From Prochlorococcus marinus str. MIT 1013 (GTDB lineage: Bacteria > Cyanobacteriota > Cyanobacteriia > PCC-6307 > Cyanobiaceae): DNA of 64,000 bases. This document shows positions 19,699 through 29,862 of this stretch, in pieces; the stretch's first letter is position 1; each line of letters begins with the position of its first letter. The stretch is from NCBI RefSeq assembly GCF_027359395.1, contig NZ_CP114778.1, positions 1,674,001-1,738,000 on the forward strand. The letters run 5' to 3'. The translations under genes were made by a program, and so were the position numbers. The notes under the pieces are model-generated. The model ran no database searches and was not told where the DNA came from. It was given only the letters and a program-made list of their open reading frames with translations.

Positions 19699-20814
19699 CT
19701 ACACTTCATCGACAATCTTGAAAGCAGACCAGAATCTTTTCATCTGCTCAATTGTCCCAATGCTTACTCTGATAGAGCCTTTTAAATTTTTCTTCTTGTC
19801 CATATTTCTAATTAGAATTCCAGATGACTTTAACTTTTGCTCAACTTGTTTTGGGTTTGATTTTGGCCAAAGTAGGAAATAGTTTCCTCCATCAATATGA
19901 TGCTTAACGTGATATTCCTCGAATTTATCTTTGATCCAATTACGAGCCTCAAGTACTTCGTTCACATACGAATCAATATAGGATTGATCTTTCAGTGCTG
20001 CAAAAGCTGCAATAACAGCAAAGCTATTTACGTCATAAGGACCAGTGACTCTATTAACTATATTAATGACTTTGGAATGACCAATAGCAAACCCAATTCT
20101 TAAACTTGCCAAACCAGCAGTTTTAGAAAGTGATCTTAATACAACAAGATTAGGTATATTTTGGAAATTTACAAATGGTAGAACACTATCACCTGTAAAC
20201 GCTTCGTAAAGCTCATCGACAACAATTAATGTTTTGGATGAAAGTTTGGTGATCTCTATAATTCTTTCTGGGCTTAACCTTGTTCCAGTGGGGTTATTGG
20301 GGTTGCAGATGAGTAAAATTTTAGGATTGTTTTGAGTGATGAATTCGCAAATACTATCAAATGGATATTGAAAATTTTTCCCCTCATAAGGTATTGAGTT
20401 GATTTTCATTCCTCGCATTTGTGCGCAAGGAGTATAATATCCAAAAGTAGGCGATGTTGTTAGCATTAGATCATTGAAGTCGCCATAGGCATGAAAAATA
20501 GCATTTATTGCTGCATCTACTCCATTAAAAATACCAACTTCAGATGAGTTTATATTCACGCTTGAATTTTGTTTAATGAGAGTTTCTACTACTTTTTCTT
20601 TTAAGCCTGAATATTCAGGATAAATAGAGATTTCATCTCTACTTATTTCTCTTAGAGATTTAACTACTAGTGGGCTTGGTCCAATAGTGTTTTCATTAAA
20701 GTCTAGTCTTAGTAAATTTCGTCTTCCTTCCAGTGGTGCTGAATATGGCTGCAAATCTTCGATATCTTTCCTAGGATTTGGTAGATCAATAGATGAATTT
20801 TCTGTTTTTTTCAT
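19699..20814 (-). CDS. hisC: Histidinol-phosphate aminotransferase
   Basis: A fold-type I aminotransferase of 371 residues. RLDFNENTIGPSPLVVKSL at the N-terminus, ICNPNNPTGTRLS, and the PLP lysine in VLRSLSKTAGLASLRIGFA match HisC. Its last N-terminal base overlaps the argS stop, so it is coupled to argS. A second, shorter relative lies at 35237-36319 and looks like the cobalamin-pathway branch, which makes this copy the histidine enzyme by elimination. Confidence 0.88.
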   Translation of the reverse strand: MKKTENSSIDLPNPRKDIEDLQPYSAPLEGRRNLLRLDFNENTIGPSPLVVKSLREISRDEISIYPEYSGLKEKVVETLIKQNSSVNINSSEVGIFNGVDAAINAIFHAYGDFNDLMLTTSPTFGYYTPCAQMRGMKINSIPYEGKNFQYPFDSICEFITQNNPKILLICNPNNPTGTRLSPERIIEITKLSSKTLIVVDELYEAFTGDSVLPFVNFQNIPNLVVLRSLSKTAGLASLRIGFAIGHSKVINIVNRVTGPYDVNSFAVIAAFAALKDQSYIDSYVNEVLEARNWIKDKFEEYHVKHHIDGGNYFLLWPKSNPKQVEQKLKSSGILIRNMDKKKNLKGSIRVSIGTIEQMKRFWSAFKIVDEV

Positions 20815-22637
20815 TACATTCTTTCCAGAGTGGGGATGCCTAACAAACTCATCCCCAGTTTAAGTGTATCTGCAGTGATAGAGCATAATGCAAGTCTACT
20901 GGTTCTTGAAGGTTCACTTGCTTTTAAAATAGGAACTTGATCATAGAATCTGTTAAAGATCTGACTGAGTTCAAATAAATACCCACATAGACGATTAGGA
21001 AGCAATTCTTTTTCGACTTCATCGATAATACAATCAAGTTGCAATAGCTTGCGAATCAAGGCCCACTCTTGTGGTTCATTGAACTGAATATTCTGACTTG
21101 AGACATTTAAATCCCCACCTTTGCGAGATATTCCGGCAATTCGTACCAATGCATAAAGTAAATATGGTGCTGTATTCCCCTGCAAAGAGAGCATCTTATC
21201 AAAACTAAATTGGTAATTAGAAACTCTGTTTTGACTTAGATCCGCATACTTAATGGCTGCAATCCCGACAGTAGTAGCAACTTTATCTATAAAACTTTCA
21301 TTTTCGGATCTGCTTTCAGTTTTGAGACGATCTTTAAGATCTTCTCTTGCACGTTGAATTGCTTCGTCCAGAAGGTCTACTAATCTAATTGTTTCTCCAG
21401 AACGAGTTTTTAACTTCTTACCATCTTCTCCTTGTACAAGACCAAAGGGGACATGCTCGATTTGACAATCTGTAGGAATCCAATTTGCAAGCTTTGCAAT
21501 TTGAAAAACACCAGAGAAATGTGATGCTTGTCCAGCATCTGTGACATAAATCAACCGGAATGCTCCATCTCCATAAGGGGGGGTAGCCAATCTGTATTTA
21601 ATCGCTGCCAAATCAGTGGTTGAATAATTAAAACCTCCGTCACTTTTTTGAATAATTATTGGTTGAGGTTTGCCGTCTTTTCCAACTACGCCATCAAGAA
21701 AAATACATTGAGCTCCTTGATCATTTACTAGTAAATTTTTATTTTTCAAATCATTAACAACATCTACTAAAAACTTGTTATAAAAGGATTCACCTCTTTC
21801 AGTAAGTTTGATATCAAGTCGATCGTAGATCTTTTGAAACTCTTTTCTGGATTGATTACAGAGTAATTGCCACGCAATTAGACTTTTTTGATCACATGCT
21901 TGTAAACTAACAACCTCACTTCTAGATTTATTTTGAAAGATTTGATCTTCATCAAATCTTTTTTTTGCTTGACGATAAAAATTTACAAGATCGCTTATTT
22001 CCACTACGTTTTTTGTATGGAGTGCCTCTGGTACAACCTCTTTAAGATGAGTGATGAGCATGCCAAATTGTGTGCCCCAATCTCCCACATGATTGAGTCG
22101 TAAGACTTCATAACCGCAGAATTCAAGAACCCGTGCCAGAGAGTCTCCAATAATTGTTGATCGCAAGTGCCCAACATGCATTTCTTTAGCAATATTTGGA
22201 CTTGAAAAATCAATAATCACGCGATTATTGTTTTTTCCTTCTACTGTTTTATCAGTATTAAATTTTTTTAGAGGTACTCCCAATCTTTTATCATTTAGAC
22301 GAAAATGGATTTCAGATATAAGTGTTTTTGAATTTATAGATAGGTTTATGAAACCTGGACCTGCAATGAGTGGTGGATTACATATTTTAACGAAATCATT
22401 ATCCTTTTGTAGTTGATCAGCTATTTGTTGTGCAATATCACGAGGAGGTTGTTTTATTTCTTTTGCTAGTGATAGAGCACAATTTATTTGAAAATCTCCG
22501 AATTCTGGCTTGGATGCGGGAACTAAATTAGAACCTATAAGTATTGAAGAAGTTTTTGAACTTCGGTCCTCTTTTGGGAATATTTTGATGAAAGCTCTGT
22601 TGAGGGCTTCTTCTAATTTGGTGGATATCTCAAGCAT
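20814..22637 (-). CDS. argS: Arginyl-tRNA synthetase
   Basis: A class-I synthetase of 607 residues. The HIGH-type motif appears as [20 protein letters not shown] (about 144-163), the arginine-specific N-terminal domain (about 1-110) precedes it, and the C-terminal DALR anticodon-binding domain ends in [14 protein letters not shown] is replaced by a degenerate loop near [13 protein letters not shown], common in ArgRS. It heads an argS-hisC pair with a one-base overlap. Confidence 0.96.
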   Translation of the reverse strand: MLEISTKLEEALNRAFIKIFPKEDRSSKTSSILIGSNLVPASKPEFGDFQINCALSLAKEIKQPPRDIAQQIADQLQKDNDFVKICNPPLIAGPGFINLSINSKTLISEIHFRLNDKRLGVPLKKFNTDKTVEGKNNNRVIIDFSSPNIAKEMHVGHLRSTIIGDSLARVLEFCGYEVLRLNHVGDWGTQFGMLITHLKEVVPEALHTKNVVEISDLVNFYRQAKKRFDEDQIFQNKSRSEVVSLQACDQKSLIAWQLLCNQSRKEFQKIYDRLDIKLTERGESFYNKFLVDVVNDLKNKNLLVNDQGAQCIFLDGVVGKDGKPQPIIIQKSDGGFNYSTTDLAAIKYRLATPPYGDGAFRLIYVTDAGQASHFSGVFQIAKLANWIPTDCQIEHVPFGLVQGEDGKKLKTRSGETIRLVDLLDEAIQRAREDLKDRLKTESRSENESFIDKVATTVGIAAIKYADLSQNRVSNYQFSFDKMLSLQGNTAPYLLYALVRIAGISRKGGDLNVSSQNIQFNEPQEWALIRKLLQLDCIIDEVEKELLPNRLCGYLFELSQIFNRFYDQVPILKASEPSRTSRLALCSITADTLKLGMSLLGIPTLERM

Positions 22638-22712
22638 GATGTTTATGGTTAGGTAGATTCTATTAAGATTTTTTGGTTTTTTGGATGTTGTCAGAAAACT
22701 GTCTATTCATCT

Positions 22713-23588
22713 TTAGTCAAAGCGCATACTGAAATCTATCCATTTGCTTTTAGTGATAGGCGCACTAGTTGAGATTAGATCAATTCCTGTGAAAATATAG
22801 TCTGACAAATTATTTGGGTTGATTCCAGAAACCTCAATAACTATATTTTTTGAGACGTATTTAGAATTACTATTTCTTGAAAGTTGACGTAATTCTGGAA
22901 CTAATTTCTCTATAGTTTGAATAGACATTTCATCAAGTAAAACTCCATCAGCACCTGCCTCTACAGCTTCTTTCGCTTGGGAGGGAGTTTCGGCTTCGAC
23001 TATTATTTTTTTTGTCCATGGAATAGTATTTTTTAAGATTTTTATACTCTCATTAATCCCTTTAGACCATTCAATATGATTCTCTTTCAACATGGCAGCA
23101 TCATCTAATCCAAGTCTATGATTAATTCCGCCACCACAATGAAAAGCATATTTTTCAAATATTCTCAGCCCTGGAGTCGTTTTACGGGTGTCTGCTAACT
23201 GCACATTGGATCCTGATAGTTTAGTTATTAGTAAAGCCGTTGATGTGGCAATACCAGAAAGATGCATGGCTATGTTCAGAGTTACTCGTTCTCCTGCCAC
23301 TAAGGAAGAGGATGACCCTTTTAATTCTAGGAGTCTTTGATTCTTTTCAAACTTCTGACCATCCTCTATTAGAAGTTGAATATCAAGTTGGGGATCAATT
23401 TTTCTAAATATTAGTTTGACTAGATCTCCACCACAAAAAGTTCCATCCTCTTTTGCAACCCAATGAGCTGAAGCATTTCTGTCGTTGAGGACAAATCTTG
23501 TGAGATCTCCATCACCGAGATCTTCCTCAATCCAGGTGTCTAATATTTTATGTAGCTTTGGTGAGCGAAGATCCACAATACAACACAT
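22713..23588 (-). CDS. nadC: Nicotinate-nucleotide pyrophosphorylase (carboxylating)
   Basis: QPRTase of de novo NAD synthesis, 291 residues, converting quinolinate to nicotinate mononucleotide. The EEDLGDGDLT motif at the N-terminus, ADTRKTTPGLRIFEKYA, CGGGINHRLGLDDAAMLKEN and VDVEAET-like IIVEAETPSQA strand are all recognisable. The length is normal. Upstream lies a 181-base gap before the small + strand ORF at 23761. Confidence 0.95.
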   Translation of the reverse strand: MCCIVDLRSPKLHKILDTWIEEDLGDGDLTRFVLNDRNASAHWVAKEDGTFCGGDLVKLIFRKIDPQLDIQLLIEDGQKFEKNQRLLELKGSSSSLVAGERVTLNIAMHLSGIATSTALLITKLSGSNVQLADTRKTTPGLRIFEKYAFHCGGGINHRLGLDDAAMLKENHIEWSKGINESIKILKNTIPWTKKIIVEAETPSQAKEAVEAGADGVLLDEMSIQTIEKLVPELRQLSRNSNSKYVSKNIVIEVSGINPNNLSDYIFTGIDLISTSAPITKSKWIDFSMRFD

Positions 23589-23717
23589 ACATTTATTACT
23601 ATACCAATGCTAAAACCATTTATTTAAAATATCTTTTTCTATTTTTTTAATTTCATCTAATTATCTTTATCTAGAATATTTTTATGCAAACAAAAACTTT
23701 TTAATATTTTTTCTTTG

Positions 23718-23727
23718 TGACATGTCA
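23718..23727. promoter_or_regulatory. 10-base perfect palindrome TGACATGTCA
   Basis: The palindrome overlaps a possible -35 (TTGTGA, 23715-23720) whose AT-rich -10 candidates lie around 23738-23748. It sits 33 bases before the small ORF at 23761. It could be an operator for a dimeric regulator. No regulator is assigned; a 10-base palindrome can occur by chance. Confidence 0.3.
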
Positions 23728-23760
23728 GCCGTGTGCTTTAATTAAATTATTGTCAACTAT

Positions 23761-23865
23761 TTGGATCAAGTGGACGTTGTTCATAGTGTAAATATCATGG
23801 TTGCGCTATTGATTGGAGGAGTTTGCTACTACTTATATTATATTTTCACAATCGACAATAATTAG
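23761..23865 (+). CDS. Possible very small membrane peptide
   Basis: A short frame in the otherwise gene-free space between nadC and mnmE. From TTG at 23761 it gives 34 residues, from GTG at 23770 31 residues, and from ATG at 23797 22 residues. It ends with TAG at 23863. The C-terminal half, MVALLIGGVCYYLYYIF, is one hydrophobic membrane-spanning stretch followed by TIDNN. Cyanobacteria have many such one-helix subunits of photosystem, cytochrome b6f and NDH complexes, but I do not recognise this one. It ends 18 bases before the mnmE stop, on the opposite strand. Confidence 0.4.
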   Translation: MDQVDVVHSVNIMVALLIGGVCYYLYYIFTIDNN

Positions 23866-23883
23866 TAGATAAAATTTGCTTAA

Positions 23884-25278
23884 TTACTTACCAATACAGA
23901 ATTTTGAAAAAATATTATCAAGTAAGTTTTCTGTTAAATCTTCTCCTGTTAGTTCTCCTAAATCATTAATAGCTTGTCTTAAATCGATCGTCCAGAAATC
24001 CCATGGTAGTTTTTCATCAAAAACTTTATTAATATTTTCTAGGGATTTCACAGTTGACTTTGCTAGATCGAGTTGTCTTTCATTTAGAGCAATATGCAAT
24101 CCATGTGTTTGAGAAGAACCACATATTTTGAGCAGGTAATTAATTAGATCATTTTCTCCATTTCCGCTTTTTGCACTCATAATCACTAGATTTTCTTTTA
24201 TATATATATTTTTTGGAACTTTTTCACAAGATTGATTATTATTTAAATCAGATTTATTTCCAACAATCAAGAATGGAATATTAATGGGTAATTGTTTTAG
24301 TATTGATTCATCCTCGCTAGTCCATCCTTCTGAATAATCAAAGATTAATATGATTAGATCAGCTTGAATTAAAGTTTTTTTAGTTCTAGAAATACCAATT
24401 TTTTCGATGATGTTTGTAGTCTTTCTTAGACCTGCTGTATCAATAAAAGTTACTGGGATTCCCTCTAAGACAATCTCACTTTCCAAAAGATCTCTAGTAG
24501 TTCCAGGTAGATCAGTCACAATAGCTTTTTCTTGTTTGCAAAGTCTATTTAGTAAAGAGCTTTTCCCTACATTAGGCTTCCCAGTTAATGCAACTTTTAA
24601 GCCAGAACGAATCCAAGATCCTCTTTTAGCATTATCAATTAGTTCGTAAAGATCTTTTTTGATTGCGACAATTTCATTTTTTACATGTTTTTCATCTAAG
24701 ATTGGAAGCTCATCTTCAAAATCTATTCTTGCTTCAATTTCAGTTAGTTGCTCAATCAATCGTTTCCTGATTGATTGAATCGTGTTTTGAATATTTCCTT
24801 CTATTCCACTAATCGCGAGTTCTGCTGCTTTTCGACTTCTTGCTGACACCAGCTCACTAATTGATTCTGCTTGAGTCAGGCTAAGACGACCATTAAGGAC
24901 TGCTCGTTGACTAAACTCACCTGGTTCTGCTCTTCGAACTTTTGGGATATCCAATATTCTTTCAAGGATCTTCTGGACTGCAATGATTCCACCATGGCAA
25001 TGAATTTCTACAACATCTTCACCTGTAAAGCTTCGTGGCCCTTTCATTATTAGTATTAATACTTCATCTATATATATTGTTTGATTTGCTTCGGTTACAT
25101 GTCCGTAAAGCACTTTGTGAGTGCTCCAATCGTGAGTTCCAGGAATATGAACAATAGTTTTAGTTATCTCAATTGCTGAGGAGCCAGAGATCCTAATGAC
25201 AGCTATACTTCCTTGGCCAGGAGAAACTGCAGTCGCAATTGCAGCAATAGTATCTTCAGTAGGGGAAAACGAATTCAT
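23884..25278 (-). CDS. mnmE: tRNA uridine-5-carboxymethylaminomethyl modification GTPase
   Basis: MnmE (TrmE) works with MnmG to modify U34 of certain tRNAs. The 464-residue protein has an N-terminal folate-binding domain starting with DTIAAIATAVSPGQGSIAVI, helical linkers, and an inserted G domain with GKPNVGKSSLLN, the switch DLPGTTRD, DTAGLR and the NKSD motif. The last residues read FCIGK, the universal MnmE C-terminus with its essential cysteine. It is divergent from the DUF2062 gene with 71 bases between starts. Confidence 0.97.
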   Translation of the reverse strand: MNSFSPTEDTIAAIATAVSPGQGSIAVIRISGSSAIEITKTIVHIPGTHDWSTHKVLYGHVTEANQTIYIDEVLILIMKGPRSFTGEDVVEIHCHGGIIAVQKILERILDIPKVRRAEPGEFSQRAVLNGRLSLTQAESISELVSARSRKAAELAISGIEGNIQNTIQSIRKRLIEQLTEIEARIDFEDELPILDEKHVKNEIVAIKKDLYELIDNAKRGSWIRSGLKVALTGKPNVGKSSLLNRLCKQEKAIVTDLPGTTRDLLESEIVLEGIPVTFIDTAGLRKTTNIIEKIGISRTKKTLIQADLIILIFDYSEGWTSEDESILKQLPINIPFLIVGNKSDLNNNQSCEKVPKNIYIKENLVIMSAKSGNGENDLINYLLKICGSSQTHGLHIALNERQLDLAKSTVKSLENINKVFDEKLPWDFWTIDLRQAINDLGELTGEDLTENLLDNIFSKFCIGK

Positions 25279-25349
25279 TAATCAATAATCACGCAATCTT
25301 CACTAAGATCAAATCTAGGTTTCTTTTTTGGACCAAGATTTTTTAAAAT

Positions 25350-25805
25350 ATGAAAAAAATCTTCCTCAATCTAATACAAAGAATTCGTAAATTTATCTCT
25401 TGGCTCTGGAATCAGGAAGGTTCTCCTTCTCAGAGAGCATTAGGATTGGGCGTGGGGATATTTAGTGGTTGCTTTCCATTCTTTGGTTTGCAAACTTTGA
25501 TGGGTGTGTTTTTAGCAAAAATCTTCAAGGGAAATAGTATTTTGGCGGCTGTTGGAACCTGGATTAGCAACCCATTTACTTATGTTCCTCTTTATTATTT
25601 TAATTATAGACTAGGCTCTTTAATACTCAATAAAGATAAAAATATAGTAGATTTTAGCCATATAACTACCAACGAGTTGTGGTCTCAAGGTTGGTACTTG
25701 AGTTCTCGACTGATAATGGGCTCGATATGTATGGGACTTTTGACCGGAATAGTTTGTGGACTTGGTCTATATTTTCTACTAAAAAAACTTTCAAATAAAA
25801 TTTAA
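25350..25805 (+). CDS. DUF2062 membrane protein
   Basis: A 151-residue protein with at least three hydrophobic segments. The DUF2062 core GSPSQRALGLGVGIFSGCFPF, GVFLAKIFKGNSILAAVGTW and ISNPFTYVPLYYFNYRLG is intact. The family is widespread but of unknown function; it is usually an inner-membrane protein. The N-terminus is basic, suggesting a cytoplasmic start. It converges on the RSH gene with about 60 AT-rich bases between them. Confidence 0.85.
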   Translation: MKKIFLNLIQRIRKFISWLWNQEGSPSQRALGLGVGIFSGCFPFFGLQTLMGVFLAKIFKGNSILAAVGTWISNPFTYVPLYYFNYRLGSLILNKDKNIVDFSHITTNELWSQGWYLSSRLIMGSICMGLLTGIVCGLGLYFLLKKLSNKI

Positions 25806-25864
25806 GTTAATACATATTAGATATCATTTATTTGTTTTCAACGACCTTTTGGATTTTTATAATG

Positions 25865-28201
25865 TTAATTAATTCCTGTTCTGGCGATATCTAAGACATC
25901 AACCATTGAACGTATTTGATTGATCGTAATTTCTAATTGATTAACGCTTTCAAGTTCAACTCTTAAGTCTATACATGCAGGTTTACCATGAGATGTCTTC
26001 ACTCTTGCATCGATCACATTAATACCTCTATCAGATAGTCTCATTAATATGTCTTTCAGTACTCCCACTCTATCAATAACTTCAATTCTCAATTGAATAG
26101 GAAATTTTGCTTCTTTGATATGTGTATTGCTATTCCATCTAACCGATAGTCTTCTATTAGTAGGTACTGATTGTATATTTACACAATTAGTTCGATGTAT
26201 AGTGATCCCATGATTACCAAGCGCAACTGTACCAAGTATTGATTCTCCTGGTAAAGGACTGCAACATCCGCCTAATCGATAGTCAAGTCCTTCCAAACCA
26301 ACTATGGGCGAATATTTAGTTTGAGATGATTTTGATTTGTTTGAAGCTAGATTTGCTTGTGATCCAATTTGATTGGCTAGCTCACTATCACTTAATTCCA
26401 TTTCAGGTAGCTGGTTTTGTATCTTTATCTCCTCTCTAAATTTATTAATTACTTGATGTAAGGTTAATGCCCCAAAACCTAGTGCAGCTAATAAATCTTC
26501 CGTAGATTTTAAATTACATCTTTCAACAACTTTTGTTATCGCTTCACCTTTGAGTAAATTATCAATTCCTTTACGACCCAATTCTTGTTCTAGTAGTTCC
26601 TTCCCTCTTAATATTGTTTCTTGACGATGACTTTTTTTATACCATTGTCTAATACGATTTTTAGCTGTGGGCGTAGCTACATAGTTTAACCAATCTAAGC
26701 TTGGATGAGAACTCTTGTGAGTAAGGATCTCAACGAAATCTCCATTTTCAAGAGGTGTTGATAGCACGCAAAGACGATCATTGATTCTAGCACCATTGCA
26801 ATGATTCCCTACTTCAGAGTGAATACGATAAGCAAAATCGATTGCTGTTGAACCATTTCTTAATCCCAAAACATCTCCTTTTGGAGTAAAAACAAATACT
26901 TCTTCATCAAATAAATCCTCTTTAATTGATGCAAGATAGTCATTGTGATCATTAACCCCATCTTCTTGTTGCCATTCGACTAATTGGCGTAACCAATTAA
27001 ATTTTTCTGAATCAGGATTAGCAGGAGATCCTCCTTCTTTGTACTTCCAGTGAGCTGCAATTCCAAATTCTGAAACCCTATGCATCTCTGGAGTCCTGAT
27101 TTGTACTTCAATAGGTCTGTGCCTGCCAATTACGGCTGTATGTAGTGACTGGTAGCCGTTTGGTTTTGGGAGGCCTATATAGTCTTTAAAACGACCAGGT
27201 ATTGGCCTGAATGTGTCATGGACAACAGCAAGAGCTCGATAACATGTCTCGACATCTGAGACAAGAATTCTTAGAGCAGCAACATCAAAAATTTCATGAA
27301 ATTCTTTTTGTTGTCTTTGCATTTTGCTCCATATTCCATATAAATGTTTTGGCCTTCCGCTAACTTCACATTGACTAAGTCCTGCTGAGTTCAAGCGATC
27401 TTTTAGTAATTGAACAGTTATATTTAATCTCTCTTCTCTTTCACTACGTTTACTCGCGATTTGTTGTTGAATTTCTCGGAAAGAATCTGGCTCTAAAAGT
27501 TTAAATGCTAAGTCCTCTAGTTCCCATTTGAAGCGTCCTATCCCTAAACGGTTAGCGAGAGGAGCATAAATTTCTCTTGTTTCTTTAGCTATTCGAGTTT
27601 GCTTCTCTTTGTCTAAGTAACTAATAGTTCTCATATTGTGAAGCCTATCTGCAAGCTTCACTAAAACAACTCGAATATCGCTAGCCATAGCTAGAAACAT
27701 TTTACGTAGGTTTTCTGCTTGAGCTTCTGTCCGATTATTAAAATGGATTCCGCCTAATTTAGTTACACCTTCAACTAGATATCTAACTTCTCTGCCAAAA
27801 TACCCCTCCAGTTGTTCTGGCGTTATGTCTGTATCTTCGACGACGTCATGTAAAAAACCTGCTGCAATTACACTAGCGCTTGCACCTATTTCTCTTAGTA
27901 AGTCAGCTACTGCAACTGGATGGGTTATGTAAGGTTCACCACTTTTTCTGTATTGCCCTTTATGCAATTGAAATGCAAGATCAAAAGCGGCAACTAAAAG
28001 TGCTTCAGAATCTCTTGGACAACTTACTCCTATCCCCGGCGGAATATTTTCAATGCAATTTCTTAACCACTCTGGCAAAATAATTTCATAATCATCAATA
28101 TGTTTGATCTGATGAGTTCTAAGTTGCGGTTCGCCATCAAAAAATTCATCACAGACGATATGAGTCTGGTTTAAATTGTGTGCAGAGGTGACTTTAGGCA
28201 T
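25865..28201 (-). CDS. Bifunctional (p)ppGpp synthetase/hydrolase (RelA/SpoT homologue)
   Basis: A long RSH protein of about 778 residues that makes and degrades the stringent-response alarmone. Domains in order: HD hydrolase (YITHPVAVADLLREIG, HDVVEDTD near 120), synthetase (RPKHLYGIWSKM, RFKDYIGLPKPNGYQSLHT), TGS (VFVFTPKGDVLGLRNGSTAID), a zinc-finger-like segment with GGCCSPLPGE, and a C-terminal ACT domain (from about 700). Both catalytic centres look intact, so it is probably the sole, bifunctional enzyme. A GTG at 28205-28207 two codons upstream of the ATG at 28199-28201 is an alternative start. Confidence 0.95.
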   Translation of the reverse strand: MPKVTSAHNLNQTHIVCDEFFDGEPQLRTHQIKHIDDYEIILPEWLRNCIENIPPGIGVSCPRDSEALLVAAFDLAFQLHKGQYRKSGEPYITHPVAVADLLREIGASASVIAAGFLHDVVEDTDITPEQLEGYFGREVRYLVEGVTKLGGIHFNNRTEAQAENLRKMFLAMASDIRVVLVKLADRLHNMRTISYLDKEKQTRIAKETREIYAPLANRLGIGRFKWELEDLAFKLLEPDSFREIQQQIASKRSEREERLNITVQLLKDRLNSAGLSQCEVSGRPKHLYGIWSKMQRQQKEFHEIFDVAALRILVSDVETCYRALAVVHDTFRPIPGRFKDYIGLPKPNGYQSLHTAVIGRHRPIEVQIRTPEMHRVSEFGIAAHWKYKEGGSPANPDSEKFNWLRQLVEWQQEDGVNDHNDYLASIKEDLFDEEVFVFTPKGDVLGLRNGSTAIDFAYRIHSEVGNHCNGARINDRLCVLSTPLENGDFVEILTHKSSHPSLDWLNYVATPTAKNRIRQWYKKSHRQETILRGKELLEQELGRKGIDNLLKGEAITKVVERCNLKSTEDLLAALGFGALTLHQVINKFREEIKIQNQLPEMELSDSELANQIGSQANLASNKSKSSQTKYSPIVGLEGLDYRLGGCCSPLPGESILGTVALGNHGITIHRTNCVNIQSVPTNRRLSVRWNSNTHIKEAKFPIQLRIEVIDRVGVLKDILMRLSDRGINVIDARVKTSHGKPACIDLRVELESVNQLEITINQIRSMVDVLDIARTGIN

Positions 28202-28257
28202 CAGCACCGAAACTTAATTTATTTTATTCAAACTCAACATTTCTTGCTACGTTTTTT

Positions 28258-29862
28258 ATGGATAATTCATCAAAAGAAGTTTTAAAGATAAATAAACTAA
28301 ATGCTATTTATCCAAATAATACTACTTACGTGTTAAGAGGTTTAAATCTGAATATGAATCGTGGCGATAGGCTTGCATTGGTTGGTAGTTCAGGTTGTGG
28401 TAAAAGTACTGTTGCTAAGGCTGTAATGCAGCTTCTTCCAAATGGATGTGTTTGTGATGGTGAGATCGTTTTAAATGGAAAAAATGTATTGGACAAAGAT
28501 AGCATTTCTTTGCAAACTATTCGAGGTAAAGAGGTTGGATTAATATTTCAGGATCCAATGTCACGTTTAAATCCTTTAATGACTGTTGGCGAACATTTGG
28601 TTGATACTTTTAAAGCTCATGACAGCTCTGAACCAATTTATAAGTTAGTAAAAAAAGCTAAAATCTTATTAGAAAAAGTTGGAATAGATCCTTTAAGATT
28701 TACTTCTTTTCCACATGAATTTAGTGGGGGAATGCGGCAACGTGTAGCAATTGCTTTGGCAATTTGTTTAAGACCTCCTTTGATAATTGCTGATGAACCT
28801 ACAACTAGTTTAGATACAATAGTTGCTGACCAAATCATGAATGAATTGAGTTTGCTTTGTGATGAGATTGGAACTGCTTTACTATTAATTAGTCATGATT
28901 TATCAATGGCATATAAATGGTGTAATAAAATCTCAATACTTGATTGTGGGCGTATAGTCGAGTCTGGAAATATTAAAGAGATAGTTTGTAATCCAAAAAC
29001 TGATATTGCTCAAAGATTAGTTAACTCAGCTAGAATTTTAGAGGGTTCTCAGAGAGAAATAATGAATAAAAGTTCTGTATTATTGAGAGTAAATAGATTA
29101 CGTTGCTGGCATAATGCAGGCTTTTGGCCTTTTAATTCTTTTTGGTTGAAAGCTGTTAATGAAGTTACCTTTTCTCTGTATGAAGGTGAAACTCTTGGTG
29201 TCGTAGGCCCATCAGGATGTGGTAAGAGTACTTTATGTAGAGCGTTGACTGGTCTACTGCCTACAAGAGGTGGAAGTGTTTTTTTTCTTGGAAAGAATAT
29301 TTCAACTATCAATAAGAAATCTTTAAAACAATTACGTAAATATATTCAGATTATTTTTCAAGATCCTTCTGCATCTTTGAATCCTAAGATGTCAGTAATT
29401 GATGCAATTATAGATCCAATTCTTATCCATAAGTTGTTAAGTCGATCTAAATCTAGAGAAAAAGCTCGTAATCTTTTAGAACTAGTTGGTTTAACGCCCA
29501 CAACAATGTATGAACAACGTTTACCTTCGCAACTTTCAGGAGGACAACAGCAAAGAGTAGTTATTGCAAGAGCACTGGCACTGAGTCCTAAAATACTTAT
29601 CTGTGATGAAAGTGTAAGTATGTTAGATGCAGAAATTCAAGCTGAAGTTTTGGAGTTACTACGCTCTTTGCAAGAAAAATTAAAACTGTCTATTTTATTC
29701 ATAACTCATGACTTATCTGTTGCGGCAGGCTTTTGTCATAGAGTATTAGTGTTTGATAAAGGAAAAATTATCGAAGAGAATTCTGGTAAAAATTTGTTAA
29801 ATCATCCTCAAAAATATCTAACAAAAAAGATGGTGAAGGCTTGTCCTAGACTTCCTAAATAA
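28258..29862 (+). CDS. ABC transporter ATPase with two fused nucleotide-binding domains (Dpp/Opp type)
   Basis: A 534-residue protein holding two complete ABC domains. The first (about 1-260) has GSSGCGKST, FSGGMRQRVAIA and LIIADEPTTSLD; the second (about 270-530) has GPSGCGKST, LSGGQQQRVVIARA and LICDESVSMLD. The sequence is of the oligopeptide/dipeptide/nickel uptake class, a DppD-DppF fusion. No permease or binding-protein gene lies beside it, so the substrate is unknown. The 3-prime end overlaps the converging rluD-like gene by 8 bases. Confidence 0.92.
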   Translation: MDNSSKEVLKINKLNAIYPNNTTYVLRGLNLNMNRGDRLALVGSSGCGKSTVAKAVMQLLPNGCVCDGEIVLNGKNVLDKDSISLQTIRGKEVGLIFQDPMSRLNPLMTVGEHLVDTFKAHDSSEPIYKLVKKAKILLEKVGIDPLRFTSFPHEFSGGMRQRVAIALAICLRPPLIIADEPTTSLDTIVADQIMNELSLLCDEIGTALLLISHDLSMAYKWCNKISILDCGRIVESGNIKEIVCNPKTDIAQRLVNSARILEGSQREIMNKSSVLLRVNRLRCWHNAGFWPFNSFWLKAVNEVTFSLYEGETLGVVGPSGCGKSTLCRALTGLLPTRGGSVFFLGKNISTINKKSLKQLRKYIQIIFQDPSASLNPKMSVIDAIIDPILIHKLLSRSKSREKARNLLELVGLTPTTMYEQRLPSQLSGGQQQRVVIARALALSPKILICDESVSMLDAEIQAEVLELLRSLQEKLKLSILFITHDLSVAAGFCHRVLVFDKGKIIEENSGKNLLNHPQKYLTKKMVKACPRLPK

